Source: Ignavibacteriales bacterium (GTDB taxonomy: Bacteria > Bacteroidota > Ignavibacteria > Ignavibacteriales > Melioribacteraceae). Taken from it: a stretch of DNA of 64,000 bases. Location of the stretch: contig JACKAB010000044.1 of NCBI GenBank assembly GCA_020635285.1, positions 1 to 64,000 on the forward strand, read 5' to 3'. This document shows positions 29,784-38,368 of the stretch, piece by piece (position 1 is the stretch's first letter; each line of letters starts with the position of its first letter). The translations under genes were made by a program, and so were the position numbers. The notes beneath the pieces were generated by a model that was not told the DNA's origin, did no database searches, and worked only from the letters and a program-made list of their open reading frames with translations.

Positions 29784-30497
29784 TTATTTAGCTGCAGAAA
29801 ATCTTTTCGCAACTTCATCCCAATTAATCACATTCCAAAAAGCAGAAATATAATCTGGTCTCTTGTTTTGATAATGTAAGTAGTAAGCATGCTCCCAAAC
29901 ATCCAATCCTAAAATCGGAGTCCCTTTTACATCTGCAACATCCATGAGAGGATTATCTTGATTTGGAGTTGAAGTTACTACTAACTTGCCACCACTCACA
30001 ACTAACCAAGCCCATCCAGAACCAAATCTGGTTGCAGCAGCTTTTGAAAAAGTTTCCTTAAAAGTATCAAATGAACCGAAAGCTCCGTTTATTGCGTCGC
30101 TTAATTCACCGGTTGGAGTTCCGCCTTTATTTGGTCCCATAACAGTCCAGAATAATGAATGGTTAAAATGACCACCACCGTTATTTCTTACTGCAACAGG
30201 ATGTGTAGAAATATTTTTTAATAGTTCTTCTAAAGATTTTCCAGCCATATCAGTTCCTTCAACCGCAGCATTCAGGTTATTCACATAACCAGCGTGATGT
30301 TTTCCGTGATGAATTTCCATGGTACTTGCGTCGATATTTGGTTCTAATGCATCAAAAGCATATGGCAATTTTGGCAATTCAAATTTACTCATAGTTTCTC
30401 TCCTTATGTTTTTATTGTTTGATAATAAATTAATTTTTGAAGCGTTTGGTATAAATGGAAGAATACCTAAAGAATAAAGGAAATTTTTTCTTTTCAT
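29784..30497 (-). CDS. Fe/Mn superoxide dismutase
   Basis: Converts superoxide to peroxide and oxygen. From ATG 30392 (after AAGGAGAGAAACT) the enzyme is 202 aa with metal ligands His28 (MEIHHGKHH), the His of GGHFNHSLFW, and Asp/His in DVWEHAYYLHY; the GGGH...NHSLFW form is the Mn or cambialistic type. A second start at 30497, also with a GGAG site, adds 35 residues (MKRKNFLYSLGILPFIPNAS...) that resemble a degenerate Tat or other export leader. I list the longer form; the short form is equally plausible. Last gene of the rrf2-iscA operon, 2 bp after the iscA stop. Confidence 0.93.
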   Translation of the reverse strand: MKRKNFLYSLGILPFIPNASKINLLSNNKNIRRETMSKFELPKLPYAFDALEPNIDASTMEIHHGKHHAGYVNNLNAAVEGTDMAGKSLEELLKNISTHPVAVRNNGGGHFNHSLFWTVMGPNKGGTPTGELSDAINGAFGSFDTFKETFSKAAATRFGSGWAWLVVSGGKLVVTSTPNQDNPLMDVADVKGTPILGLDVWEHAYYLHYQNKRPDYISAFWNVINWDEVAKRFSAAK

Positions 30498-30499
30498 AA

Positions 30500-30855
30500 T
30501 TATACTCCAAATGATTCCCCCGCAACCACATGTCTTAGTTGCATTCAAGGTTATTGAAAATAAAACCTTTTCCGTTTAATCCATCGCTATAATCTAATTC
30601 CATTCCCATAATGTAAAAAAGACTTTTTCCATCGACGACAACTTTTAAATCGTTTGAGTTAAAAAATGTATCTCCATCTTTTTCGTCCCCGTCAAAACCC
30701 AAATTGTAGGTAAAGCCGGAACAACCTCCGCCTTTAACACTTACACGCAAAGCATAATTCTCAGGAATCTTATTCTCATTCATAATTTGTTTAATTTGTT
30801 TTATTGCTTTTTCTGTAATTAAAATTGTTGAACTTGTATCTATTGCATTACTCAT
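30500..30855 (-). CDS. A-type iron-sulfur carrier (IscA/ErpA/HesB family), frame-broken at C-terminus
   Basis: Delivers Fe-S clusters to target proteins. ATG 30855 follows GGAGG. The core has LITEKAIKQIKQIM, RVSVKGGGCSGFTYNLGF and ELDYSDGLNGKGFIFNN. The last two cysteines are hidden by an extra base pair near 30545 and an extra G in the G5 run near 30520; corrected, the tail reads NATKTCGCGESFGV and stops at 30500. This gives three cysteines (one in GGGCSG, two in TCGCG) and about 118 aa, exactly the family pattern. The stop lies 2 bp before the longer start of the superoxide dismutase. Confidence 0.9.
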
Positions 30856-31153
30856 TGCTAACTTCCTCCGTTTCTGCAATTTTTGGTTTAATTCCAACTT
30901 CAAAATTTACCCGCCAAGATTTATGGTCAATCCTTTGGAGATCATTTAAGTTTTCTAATTCTTTTATAAAAGCCTCAGCTATTTTTCCAGCTTGAAAGTA
31001 ACTAACTGAATTTTCTTTTAATTCAAAATATGATTTGATCGCATATTGTAAATCTCTAAAAAAAACATTTGAGTGCTGAAATAGAGGGTATTCTTCTTTC
31101 ATAAAATTGAAGAATGTTTTTTTGTTCGATTTAAGATGTTCTAAGTGATTCAT
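30848..31153 (-). CDS. Hypothetical helical protein in the rrf2-iscA operon
   Basis: 101 aa, frame intact, predicted largely alpha-helical (MNHLEHLKSNKKTFFNFMKE; AYFQAG-like SYFQAGKIAEAFIKELENL). I do not recognise a family. There are no cysteines, signal peptide or membrane segment. Its end overlaps the iscA start by 8 bp and it begins 20 bp after rrf2, so it is cotranscribed with an Fe-S regulator, an Fe-S carrier and a superoxide dismutase. A role in Fe-S assembly or oxidative stress is inference from position alone. Confidence 0.6.
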   Translation of the reverse strand: MNHLEHLKSNKKTFFNFMKEEYPLFQHSNVFFRDLQYAIKSYFELKENSVSYFQAGKIAEAFIKELENLNDLQRIDHKSWRVNFEVGIKPKIAETEEVSNE

Positions 31154-31173
31154 AATTGCTCGATATATAGTTT

Positions 31174-31581
31174 TTAATTTGTTAGTTCTTGAAGTGTGAT
31201 TGACTGAAACATTTCATTTATTTTATTTTGTAAATTCAAAAATGGATTTCGAATACAGCAATCATTTACTCTTGAACAATCTTCAATAGTAGCATTTTCA
31301 AAAGTACAATTTGCTAATTTAACATTTTCATCTAGCGCGGATATAATTTGTAATATTGTTAAGTCTTTTGAAGGAATCAAAAGAGTATAACCCCCAAATT
31401 TTCCTTGTTCTGATTTCACAATTTCTTGTCTAACTAATTTTTGCAAAATTTTTGCTAGTAGATCGTACGGAATGTTTAACTCACTAGCAATTGTTTTACT
31501 ATTAACTTTGAAATTATTATTATCAGAAATATATTTTAGCGAAAGAATCGCGTACTCAACTGATTTAGAAATTTTTAACAT
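31174..31581 (-). CDS. Rrf2-family transcriptional regulator
   Basis: 135-aa winged-helix regulator: MLKISKSVEYAILSLKYISD, recognition region SKTIASELNIPYDLLAKILQ, wing SEQGKFGGYTLLIP, and a C-terminal cysteine cluster (ANCTFENATIEDCSRV with NDCCIRNP) that could hold an Fe-S cluster as in IscR/NsrR/SufR-type members. It leads an operon with an unknown protein, an A-type Fe-S carrier and superoxide dismutase. A perfect inverted repeat just upstream of its start (31585-31606) is a candidate autoregulatory site. Confidence 0.9.
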   Translation of the reverse strand: MLKISKSVEYAILSLKYISDNNNFKVNSKTIASELNIPYDLLAKILQKLVRQEIVKSEQGKFGGYTLLIPSKDLTILQIISALDENVKLANCTFENATIEDCSRVNDCCIRNPFLNLQNKINEMFQSITLQELTN

Positions 31582-31584
31582 ATA

Positions 31585-31606
31585 ATACGACTATTTTTTA
31601 TCGTAT
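31585..31606. promoter_or_regulatory. Inverted repeat upstream of rrf2, candidate operator
   Basis: ATACGA (31585-31590), a 10-bp AT-only-but-one spacer, then TCGTAT (31601-31606). It ends 4 bp before the rrf2 start codon in a region otherwise nearly all A/T, so the CG pairs stand out. Rrf2 regulators commonly bind dyads near their own promoters; binding here is inference. Confidence 0.5.
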
Positions 31607-31780
31607 ATAAAATACAAAAGAAGATTTGATTAAACAAATTTTTCACGCAAAAAATAAAAAATATAAATATTTTTAGAATATTTTATGCTATTTGGTAATT
31701 TTCTCAAAATTATTTATTTAAACTTAGTTAAATTTAAATGACTTTCATATAATTGTTTAACATAACAAAACTAGGCCTTC

Positions 31781-32146
31781 ATGCTAATAAATATTTCAAA
31801 TAATCATTCATCTAGTTGGCAAACTAATAAATTAGAAATGGCAATTAATAAATATGAATCCATTGTAGATTTTGATTTTCCCCGCATTGATCCAATTTTG
31901 AGTGAAGATGAAATAAATGAAATTTCAGAAGACTATTATATTAAAATAATACCTTATTTCTCTAATGCCGATAGATTTAACGCAGTTCATTTAATGGCTG
32001 AACCTACCTTTACGTTTTGTCTCGTTTCAAAATTGTTGAAAAAGGGAATTGAGGTTATTGCTTCAACTACAAAAGGTGAAATTAAAAATACTAAGGAAGA
32101 AGGGGAGATTGAATTTGTAAAGTTTAGAAAGTATTCAAACTTTTAA
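31781..32146 (+). CDS. Small Rossmann-like protein, possibly Csx15-like
   Basis: 121 aa, frame intact. The opening MLINISNNHSSSWQTNKLEM, then YESIVDFDFPRIDP, and the later VHLMAEPTFTFCLVSKLLKK and VIASTTKG are a conserved pattern I associate with small proteins in Bacteroidota, some of which have been labelled CRISPR-associated (Csx15-like ring nucleases). No CRISPR array or cas gene is in the window, so the link is tentative. The pattern suggests an alpha/beta fold with a short nucleotide-binding loop. It stands alone between the divergent rrf2 operon and the end of the nuo operon. Confidence 0.5.
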   Translation: MLINISNNHSSSWQTNKLEMAINKYESIVDFDFPRIDPILSEDEINEISEDYYIKIIPYFSNADRFNAVHLMAEPTFTFCLVSKLLKKGIEVIASTTKGEIKNTKEEGEIEFVKFRKYSNF

Positions 32147-32212
32147 TCAACATTACAGTTTGTGTTTTTATACTAAGGAAGTTTTAAAATATTGTGTGAG
32201 ATATGAATTATT

Positions 32213-32258
32213 AAGATTCCAGCATTCACTTCAGTAAGCCTCAATGACAAACTGGCCT
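32213..32258 (-). repeat. GTCATTGAGG-type interspersed repeat remnant
   Basis: Minus strand reads GGCCAGTTTGTCATTGAGGC and continues TTACTGAAGTGAATGCTGGAATCTT. It shares the TTGTCAT start and GAATCT end with the elements at 3591-4096. It lies just after the nuoN stop, where a terminator would be expected; I see no other hairpin there. Confidence 0.45.
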
Positions 32259-32265
32259 TTAAGAA

Positions 32266-33771
32266 CTAATTCCCGATTATGGATAGACAGCTTTGTGCAA
32301 AATCAACCATTGGCGAGAAGTAGATTCCAAATAATAAGGTCGGAACTAATAAAATAAGAATAAAAACAATTTCATTCATAGAGATTTTGAATTTCTCAAC
32401 TTCAGTTTCAGATTCACTGATAAACATATGTTTCAAAATTCGAATATAATAATAAAGTGAAACTACACTATTAAGAACTGCAATTACTGCTACAAAGATC
32501 ATTTTTGCATCAATAAGAGCAAGGAATAAATAAAGTTTTGCAATAAATCCAGCCGTTGGTGGCAAACCGGTTAGAGAAATTAAAAATATCGTTAAGGCAA
32601 CCCCCAAGAAGGGAGACGCATAACCAAGTCTATTATAGTCTTTTATATCTTCTGAACCAATTCTATTTGCAATTAGCATTACAATGTAAAAAGCTCCAAG
32701 ATTCATTATAATATAAACTAAAAAGTAAACCATAATTGCAAGTAAACCTTGATCAGATAATACAGCTAAACCAAGAAGCATATAACCGGCGTGAGCAATA
32801 CTTGAGTACGCAAGCATTCTTTTAATATTATCTTGCCAAAGTGCCGCAAAATTACCAAGCGTCATTGTCAAAATCGAAATAATAATTAAGAAAGTTTGCC
32901 AATCAAAACCATTTAATAGAATCCAGCTGCCATCACTTTCATTTAATAAAAATGTTGATTTAACAAATCTGACAAGGAGTGCAAAACCAGCAGCTTTACT
33001 TGCTACAGAAAGAAAAGCAGTGATTGAAATTGGTGCCCCTTCATAAACATCTGGAGTCCAAAAGTGAAAAGGAACTGCCGATATTTTAAAACCAATTCCT
33101 GCAAAAATTAAGATTATTGAGAATGAATAAGCTAAAACATTTACACTTACTGATCTAAACACATCATTGATTATAAATAGATTAGTATTGCCAGTTAAAC
33201 CATAGATGATAGAAATACCAAATAACATTATTCCGGATGAAGCAGCACCATATACTAAATACTTTAATGAAGCTTCAGTATCTCTATCTCTCAACTTTGT
33301 GAAGCCAGCTAAGACATAAGAAGAGAGTGAAAGTAATTCGACAGAGAGATAAAGCATTATTAAGTCGGATGCGGAAACCATGAAAAGCATCCCTAAAATC
33401 ATTCCAAATAATAAAGCGTAGAACTCGCCGGATCGCTCTTTAAGTTGTTGAATTTCCGAAGATGCTTTTGCAAAAAATACAATAAGAATAGAAGCAATTA
33501 AAATGATAATTCTAAAATAGCTTCCGAATGAATCCAGTGCTAGTAGTCCGTAATTTTGATTTCCAGAACTTACAATAAATGCGTGAGTATTTACGCCAAT
33601 GTTTTGAATGGCAAAATATAACGCTAAAAATATACCAACTACTCCGATGTAAGGGATCAGTGATTTATCTTTATTAAAGATAAGATCAAAAAGTACAATG
33701 AGAAGTAAAGTTACTGAAACAATTACTTCAGGTACAATTAACGAAACATCAGCTAGTAAATTTTCTATCAT
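32266..33771 (-). CDS. nuoN: NADH-quinone oxidoreductase subunit N
   Basis: 501-aa antiporter-like membrane subunit of complex I, one of the proton-translocating modules. About 14 hydrophobic helices; key segments are LYLSVELLSLSSYVLAGF, HFWTPDVYEGAPISITAFL and MLAYSSIAHAGYMLLGL, with the conserved Glu (VELLS) and Lys residues of the channel. Last gene of the operon, 36 bp after nuoM. Frame intact. Confidence 0.95.
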   Translation of the reverse strand: MIENLLADVSLIVPEVIVSVTLLLIVLFDLIFNKDKSLIPYIGVVGIFLALYFAIQNIGVNTHAFIVSSGNQNYGLLALDSFGSYFRIIILIASILIVFFAKASSEIQQLKERSGEFYALLFGMILGMLFMVSASDLIMLYLSVELLSLSSYVLAGFTKLRDRDTEASLKYLVYGAASSGIMLFGISIIYGLTGNTNLFIINDVFRSVSVNVLAYSFSIILIFAGIGFKISAVPFHFWTPDVYEGAPISITAFLSVASKAAGFALLVRFVKSTFLLNESDGSWILLNGFDWQTFLIIISILTMTLGNFAALWQDNIKRMLAYSSIAHAGYMLLGLAVLSDQGLLAIMVYFLVYIIMNLGAFYIVMLIANRIGSEDIKDYNRLGYASPFLGVALTIFLISLTGLPPTAGFIAKLYLFLALIDAKMIFVAVIAVLNSVVSLYYYIRILKHMFISESETEVEKFKISMNEIVFILILLVPTLLFGIYFSPMVDFAQSCLSIIGN

Positions 33772-33807
33772 ATTATTTTTAATAATCCGAATAATAAATT
33801 GTAAAAA

Positions 33808-35412
33808 CTACATTCCACTTATTCTAATAATTTCAGCATTTTTTGAAATAAATTCTACTAAAGTATTTACAGATGAATTCATAACATCTAACATTGCTGA
33901 AGGATATATTCCTAAGAAAATTATAATTATAGTTAAAGGAACTAACATTGCATATTCTCTGAAAGTGATATCATGCAAAACATCTTTCCATTTATCGTTG
34001 AACTCACCAAAGAAAATTCTTTGTAATGTCCATAGCATATAAGCAGCACCAAGAAGGATACCTAAAGTTCCAATCATAGTAAGTACCCTAATTTCTTGTA
34101 CCCCAAATGCACCGACAAATACTAAAGCTTCAGAAATAAATCCGGATAAACTTGGTAGCCCAATTGCTGCAAAGAAAGCTATTGTTACAAAGAAAGTGTA
34201 AACCGGCATTTTATTTGCCAATCCGCCAAAAGCATTTATTTCTCTAGTATGAGCTCTATCGTAAATAACTCCAACAATTAAGAAGAGCATTGCCGTGATT
34301 GTTCCATGGTTAAACATTTGGAAAATTGCACCGGTGATTCCAGTTGTACTCAAAGAAGCCATTCCTAATAGAACATAACCCATGTGTGATACAGATGAGT
34401 AAGCAATCATTTTTTTGAAATCTTTTTGGGCGAGTGCAACAAGCGCTCCATAAATAATATTAATAACTCCAAATAATGCAATGTAATAAGCAAGTTCTTG
34501 TGTTATTTCCGGAAAGATTGGATAACTAATTCTTAAAATGCCATATGTACCCATCTTCAAAAGCACACCGGCTAAGATAACACTAATTGGAGTTGGAGCT
34601 TCAACGTGTGCATCAGGCAACCAAGTATGGAAAGGGAACATCGGGATTTTAATTGCAAAACCAATAAACAAAGCTATATAGGCAATAAATCTATAATTAT
34701 TTGGATTAAGCGGAGATAATATTCCATCTACGGTGTAATTTGTCGGATCCATTAAAGTAAGCAAGTTAAAAGTAAAAGCACTTGTTCCATTAGCTAATGT
34801 TTCGCTTGCACTAAAATATAATGCAATCATAACAAGAAGCATAAATACACTACCAAGCAAAGTATAGATGAAAAACTTAATTGCAGCATATTCTTTTCTT
34901 GGTCCACCCCAAATACCAATTAAGAAGTACATCGGTAATAACATCAATTCCCAGAAAACATAGAATAAGAAGAAATCCAATGAAACAAAAACTCCCATCA
35001 TTCCTGTATCAAGTAAAAGGAAAAGGGCAAAAAAACCTTTAACAGATTTAGTAATACTCCATGAAGAAATTACCGCGATGAAAGAAATAATAGCTGTAAG
35101 TAAAATCATAGGTGTGCTAATTCCATCAACACCAAGGAAATAATCAACCTTAACGGTTCCAATCCATGAAAGACCGGTTATTTCAATCCATCTAAATTTT
35201 TCAAGGAACTGAAAAGAACTTTCTTCGTAAATTCCGCCAGCCGAGTAGTTGAAATTTCCTAATAAGATAACAGCTAAAATAATTTGTAAAAAAGTAATCA
35301 CTAAAGAAGTGATCTTTATTTCTTTAGCCATTTTGCCTGGCATAAAAAGAATTATAATCATTCCAATGACGGGCAGAAAAGTAATTAAAGATAAAAGTGG
35401 AAATCCATTCAT
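33808..35412 (-). CDS. nuoM: NADH-quinone oxidoreductase subunit M
   Basis: 534-aa antiporter-like membrane subunit of complex I. Key segments: YVFWELMLLPMYFLIGIWGG (conserved Glu), FHTWLPDAHVEAPTPISVIL and MIAYSSVSHMGYVLLGMA. About 14 membrane helices. Length is slightly above the E. coli protein. It lies between nuoL and nuoN in the usual order; frame intact. Confidence 0.96.
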   Translation of the reverse strand: MNGFPLLSLITFLPVIGMIIILFMPGKMAKEIKITSLVITFLQIILAVILLGNFNYSAGGIYEESSFQFLEKFRWIEITGLSWIGTVKVDYFLGVDGISTPMILLTAIISFIAVISSWSITKSVKGFFALFLLLDTGMMGVFVSLDFFLFYVFWELMLLPMYFLIGIWGGPRKEYAAIKFFIYTLLGSVFMLLVMIALYFSASETLANGTSAFTFNLLTLMDPTNYTVDGILSPLNPNNYRFIAYIALFIGFAIKIPMFPFHTWLPDAHVEAPTPISVILAGVLLKMGTYGILRISYPIFPEITQELAYYIALFGVINIIYGALVALAQKDFKKMIAYSSVSHMGYVLLGMASLSTTGITGAIFQMFNHGTITAMLFLIVGVIYDRAHTREINAFGGLANKMPVYTFFVTIAFFAAIGLPSLSGFISEALVFVGAFGVQEIRVLTMIGTLGILLGAAYMLWTLQRIFFGEFNDKWKDVLHDITFREYAMLVPLTIIIIFLGIYPSAMLDVMNSSVNTLVEFISKNAEIIRISGM

Positions 35413-35449
35413 TATATTTTGTTACCTTATATTTATAAACTTTTTATTT

Positions 35450-37546
35450 TTAGAAAGGTCCAATAAAATAGAACAAAATCAACATCGAAAAAATTACAAG
35501 AACAATATACGTTTGAACCTTTCCTGTTTGTAATTTCTTAAAATGAAAACCTATAAAACCGCTTAAAAATGCAGTTCCATTAACCAAACCATCAACAATG
35601 TAAGAATCAAAGTATCCACTAATCTTAGAAAAGACTCTTGTAAAAGCAGCAGAACCATTTACAATTCCATCAACAATCCATTTATCAAACCAATTTAATA
35701 AGCCACCCAAATTTAAAGTTCCGCCAATAAAAGTTTTGTTGTAAAATTCATCAATATACCATTTGTTAAGTGAGCCATTGTAAAGGCCTTTAACGCTTTC
35801 CGCAATTTTATCTGGAGAAATCTTCTTCCATTGATACATTGTGAATGCAAGGAGAATTCCTAATCCTGCAAGTACAAGTGATAGTATCATTGCTGGATAA
35901 TGTGCCCAGTGCATTGCGTGCATATATTTTTCTGAGTGAGTGATAACTCCATGTTCACTAGTTTCAGCATGGGTATTGTTTTCATTAATCATAAAATCAA
36001 AACTTGAAGATGCCGGGACAACTGTATGCGGAGTTGTTACCCATTGGCTTGCAAACCAACCTGCATCTGGTGAAACTGGATTTGGAGTGTACCAAAAGAA
36101 AATTGATAACGTACTTAAAACAATTAAAGGTAGAACCATTACAAAAGGAGATTCATGCGCGTGATCATATTTATGTTGATCTCTTGGAGTACCATGAAAA
36201 GTCAATATTACCAATCTGAACATATAAAATGCAGTTAAGAAAGCAACCGCAAATCCCATTATGGGAATTAGCCAATGTCCGGTCAATTCACCAAAAGCTA
36301 AAGTGCCTGCAAGAATTCCATCTTTACTCAAGAACCCCGAAGTTAAAGGAACGCCCGAAATTGCCAAAGTTGCAATTAAAAAAGTGTAATAAGTAATTGG
36401 CATTTTTTTTCTTAAGCCACCCATTTGTCTAATATCTTGTTCATGATGCATTGAATGAATCACAGAACCGGAACCTAAGAATAAGCAAGCCTTAAAAAAT
36501 GCATGAGTTACCAAATGGAAAAATGCAAAAGTATATGCACCAACACCAAGAGACATTACCATATATCCAAGCTGACTAACAGTTGAGTAGGCTAGAACTT
36601 TTTTAATATCATTTTGAGTAAGAGCAATTGTTGCTGCAAATAATGATGTTACAGCTCCTACGATAGCAATTACTAACATTGCATCGGCAGTTAACATAAC
36701 AAAAATTCTTGCAACCAAATAAACACCCGCTGCAACCATTGTGGCGGCATGAATTAAAGCACTAACCGGAGTAGGACCTTCCATTGCATCAGGCAGCCAA
36801 ACATGAAGAGGGAATTGAGCCGATTTACCTACTGCGCCCATAAATACCAAAATACCTGCTGCTGTTAACCAAGCCTCACTTCCAAAAGGTAAAATACCGG
36901 CTGACATTTGTGAATAAATATAATCAAAAGAAAATGAATGGTAATTTGTAAATAAAATTAATATTCCGATAAACATTCCTAAATCGCCTACTCTATTTGT
37001 AAGGAATGCTTTTTTTCCCGCATCGGCAGCTGATTTTTTCTCGTACCAAAATCCAATCAATAAATATGATGATAGTCCAACAAGTTCCCAGAAAATATAC
37101 ATCATTAGTATATTATCTGTTAAAACTATGCCCAACATTGAAAAGGTAAATATTCCTAAGTAAGCAAAATATCTTGAGTATCTAGAATCGCCCTTCATAT
37201 AAGCCATTGAATAAATATGCACTAGCATACTTATAAGGTTAACTACGAAGAGCATAATAACAGTTAAGTTATCAATTTTAATTCCTAAATCAATATGAAG
37301 ATTTCCAATTGTTGGAACATTGCCAAAGTCAATCCATGTAAAAGAATAAAGCAAGTCTTGGTGTAAGTAAGTGCCAAGTTTTGAAAAACCAACTACAAGC
37401 GACAAAACAAAGGCAAGCGTAATAATTCCAACTTCGACTAAGTATAGTTTTTCTATTTTTTTACCAAAGAATAGAACTATAAAAAATCCTAATAGCGGAA
37501 GTAAAAGAATTATTATTGAAAGATTTATATTGGCAATTTCTGACAT
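35450..37546 (-). CDS. nuoL: NADH-quinone oxidoreductase subunit L
   Basis: 698-aa distal antiporter-like subunit with the long lateral helix that couples the membrane arm. Key segments: YIFWELVGLSSYLLIGFWYE, LPDAMEGPTPVSALIHA, VLAYSTVSQLGYMVMSLGVG; the C-terminal third has the long amphipathic connection and a final membrane helix. An insertion of about 40 polar residues (TTPHTVVPASSSFDFM ... THAETSEH) lies before the lateral helix. Starts 3 bp after nuoK. Frame intact. Confidence 0.96.
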   Translation of the reverse strand: MSEIANINLSIIILLLPLLGFFIVLFFGKKIEKLYLVEVGIITLAFVLSLVVGFSKLGTYLHQDLLYSFTWIDFGNVPTIGNLHIDLGIKIDNLTVIMLFVVNLISMLVHIYSMAYMKGDSRYSRYFAYLGIFTFSMLGIVLTDNILMMYIFWELVGLSSYLLIGFWYEKKSAADAGKKAFLTNRVGDLGMFIGILILFTNYHSFSFDYIYSQMSAGILPFGSEAWLTAAGILVFMGAVGKSAQFPLHVWLPDAMEGPTPVSALIHAATMVAAGVYLVARIFVMLTADAMLVIAIVGAVTSLFAATIALTQNDIKKVLAYSTVSQLGYMVMSLGVGAYTFAFFHLVTHAFFKACLFLGSGSVIHSMHHEQDIRQMGGLRKKMPITYYTFLIATLAISGVPLTSGFLSKDGILAGTLAFGELTGHWLIPIMGFAVAFLTAFYMFRLVILTFHGTPRDQHKYDHAHESPFVMVLPLIVLSTLSIFFWYTPNPVSPDAGWFASQWVTTPHTVVPASSSFDFMINENNTHAETSEHGVITHSEKYMHAMHWAHYPAMILSLVLAGLGILLAFTMYQWKKISPDKIAESVKGLYNGSLNKWYIDEFYNKTFIGGTLNLGGLLNWFDKWIVDGIVNGSAAFTRVFSKISGYFDSYIVDGLVNGTAFLSGFIGFHFKKLQTGKVQTYIVLVIFSMLILFYFIGPF

Positions 37547-37549
37547 AGA

Positions 37550-37858
37550 CTATTCTTTTAGATTATTAATTTCATCAACATTAACGTTGGCAAATCTTTT
37601 ATAAATGTTCAGCACAATTGCCAAAGCAATAGCGGCTTCTGCCGCGGCTAAGATAATTACAAACAGTGCGTATAATTCTCCATTAATTCCAAAATTTCCG
37701 AATCTGGAAAATGCAACAAAGTTTATGTTTGCTGAATTTAAAATCAATTCAACTCCCATTAAAACCATAACGGCATTTTTTCTTGTAACAACTCCGTATA
37801 AGCCAAGAGAAAATAATACTACGCTAACTGTTAAAAAATGATTTAATCCAACTTCCAA
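37550..37858 (-). CDS. nuoK: NADH-quinone oxidoreductase subunit K
   Basis: Small three-helix membrane subunit. Start chosen at TTG 37858 (LEVGLNHFLTV...), 4 bp beyond the nuoJ stop and about 8 bp after AAGGAA; this gives 102 aa, the family norm. Key segment GVELILNSANINFVAFSR has the conserved Glu. The preceding open frame overlaps nuoJ and lacks family similarity. Confidence 0.93.
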   Translation of the reverse strand: MEVGLNHFLTVSVVLFSLGLYGVVTRKNAVMVLMGVELILNSANINFVAFSRFGNFGINGELYALFVIILAAAEAAIALAIVLNIYKRFANVNVDEINNLKE

Positions 37859-37862
37859 TTTT

Positions 37863-38360
37863 TTATTCCTTATCTCTTCTTGCAATAGAAGCGGCTCCAA
37901 TAAGAGCAACTAAAAGTAGAATTCCTAATAACTCAAAAACTAATGCATACTCACTTATTAAAAGCCTGCCAAGCTGAAATGTTGTTGTTGCCGGTATTTC
38001 AAAGCTCTCTGTTTTCCAGTTTGTTGATGTCATCACTCCGAATAAAATTGCTGCAAATGCTGCAAGTCCAATAATAGCGGGGAATACTTGGAAAGAACCC
38101 GACCTAATTTCAACATCAGTAATTTTGTTTGTTAACATAACACCGAATAAAAGTAAAATTAAAATGCCGCCAACGTAAACCATAATCTGAACAATGGCAA
38201 GAAAATCTGCGCCAAGTAAAACATAAATTCCCGATACACCAAAAAAAGTAAGCAGCAAACTAAAGGCAGAGTGGACTATATTTTTTGCATTAACAACAAC
38301 AATTCCTGAAACAATTGTGATTGCTGCAAATAAATAAAATATGATATCGTATAATTCCAT
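37863..38360 (-). CDS. nuoJ: NADH-quinone oxidoreductase subunit J
   Basis: 165-aa membrane subunit with five hydrophobic helices: IVVNAKNIVHSAFSLLLTFF, LLGADFLAIVQIMVYVGGIL (helix 3, the pi-bulge region) and a C-terminal helix followed by ARRDKE. Usual length and position before nuoK. Frame intact. Confidence 0.94.
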   Translation of the reverse strand: MELYDIIFYLFAAITIVSGIVVVNAKNIVHSAFSLLLTFFGVSGIYVLLGADFLAIVQIMVYVGGILILLLFGVMLTNKITDVEIRSGSFQVFPAIIGLAAFAAILFGVMTSTNWKTESFEIPATTTFQLGRLLISEYALVFELLGILLLVALIGAASIARRDKE

Positions 38361-38368
38361 GTTAAATT

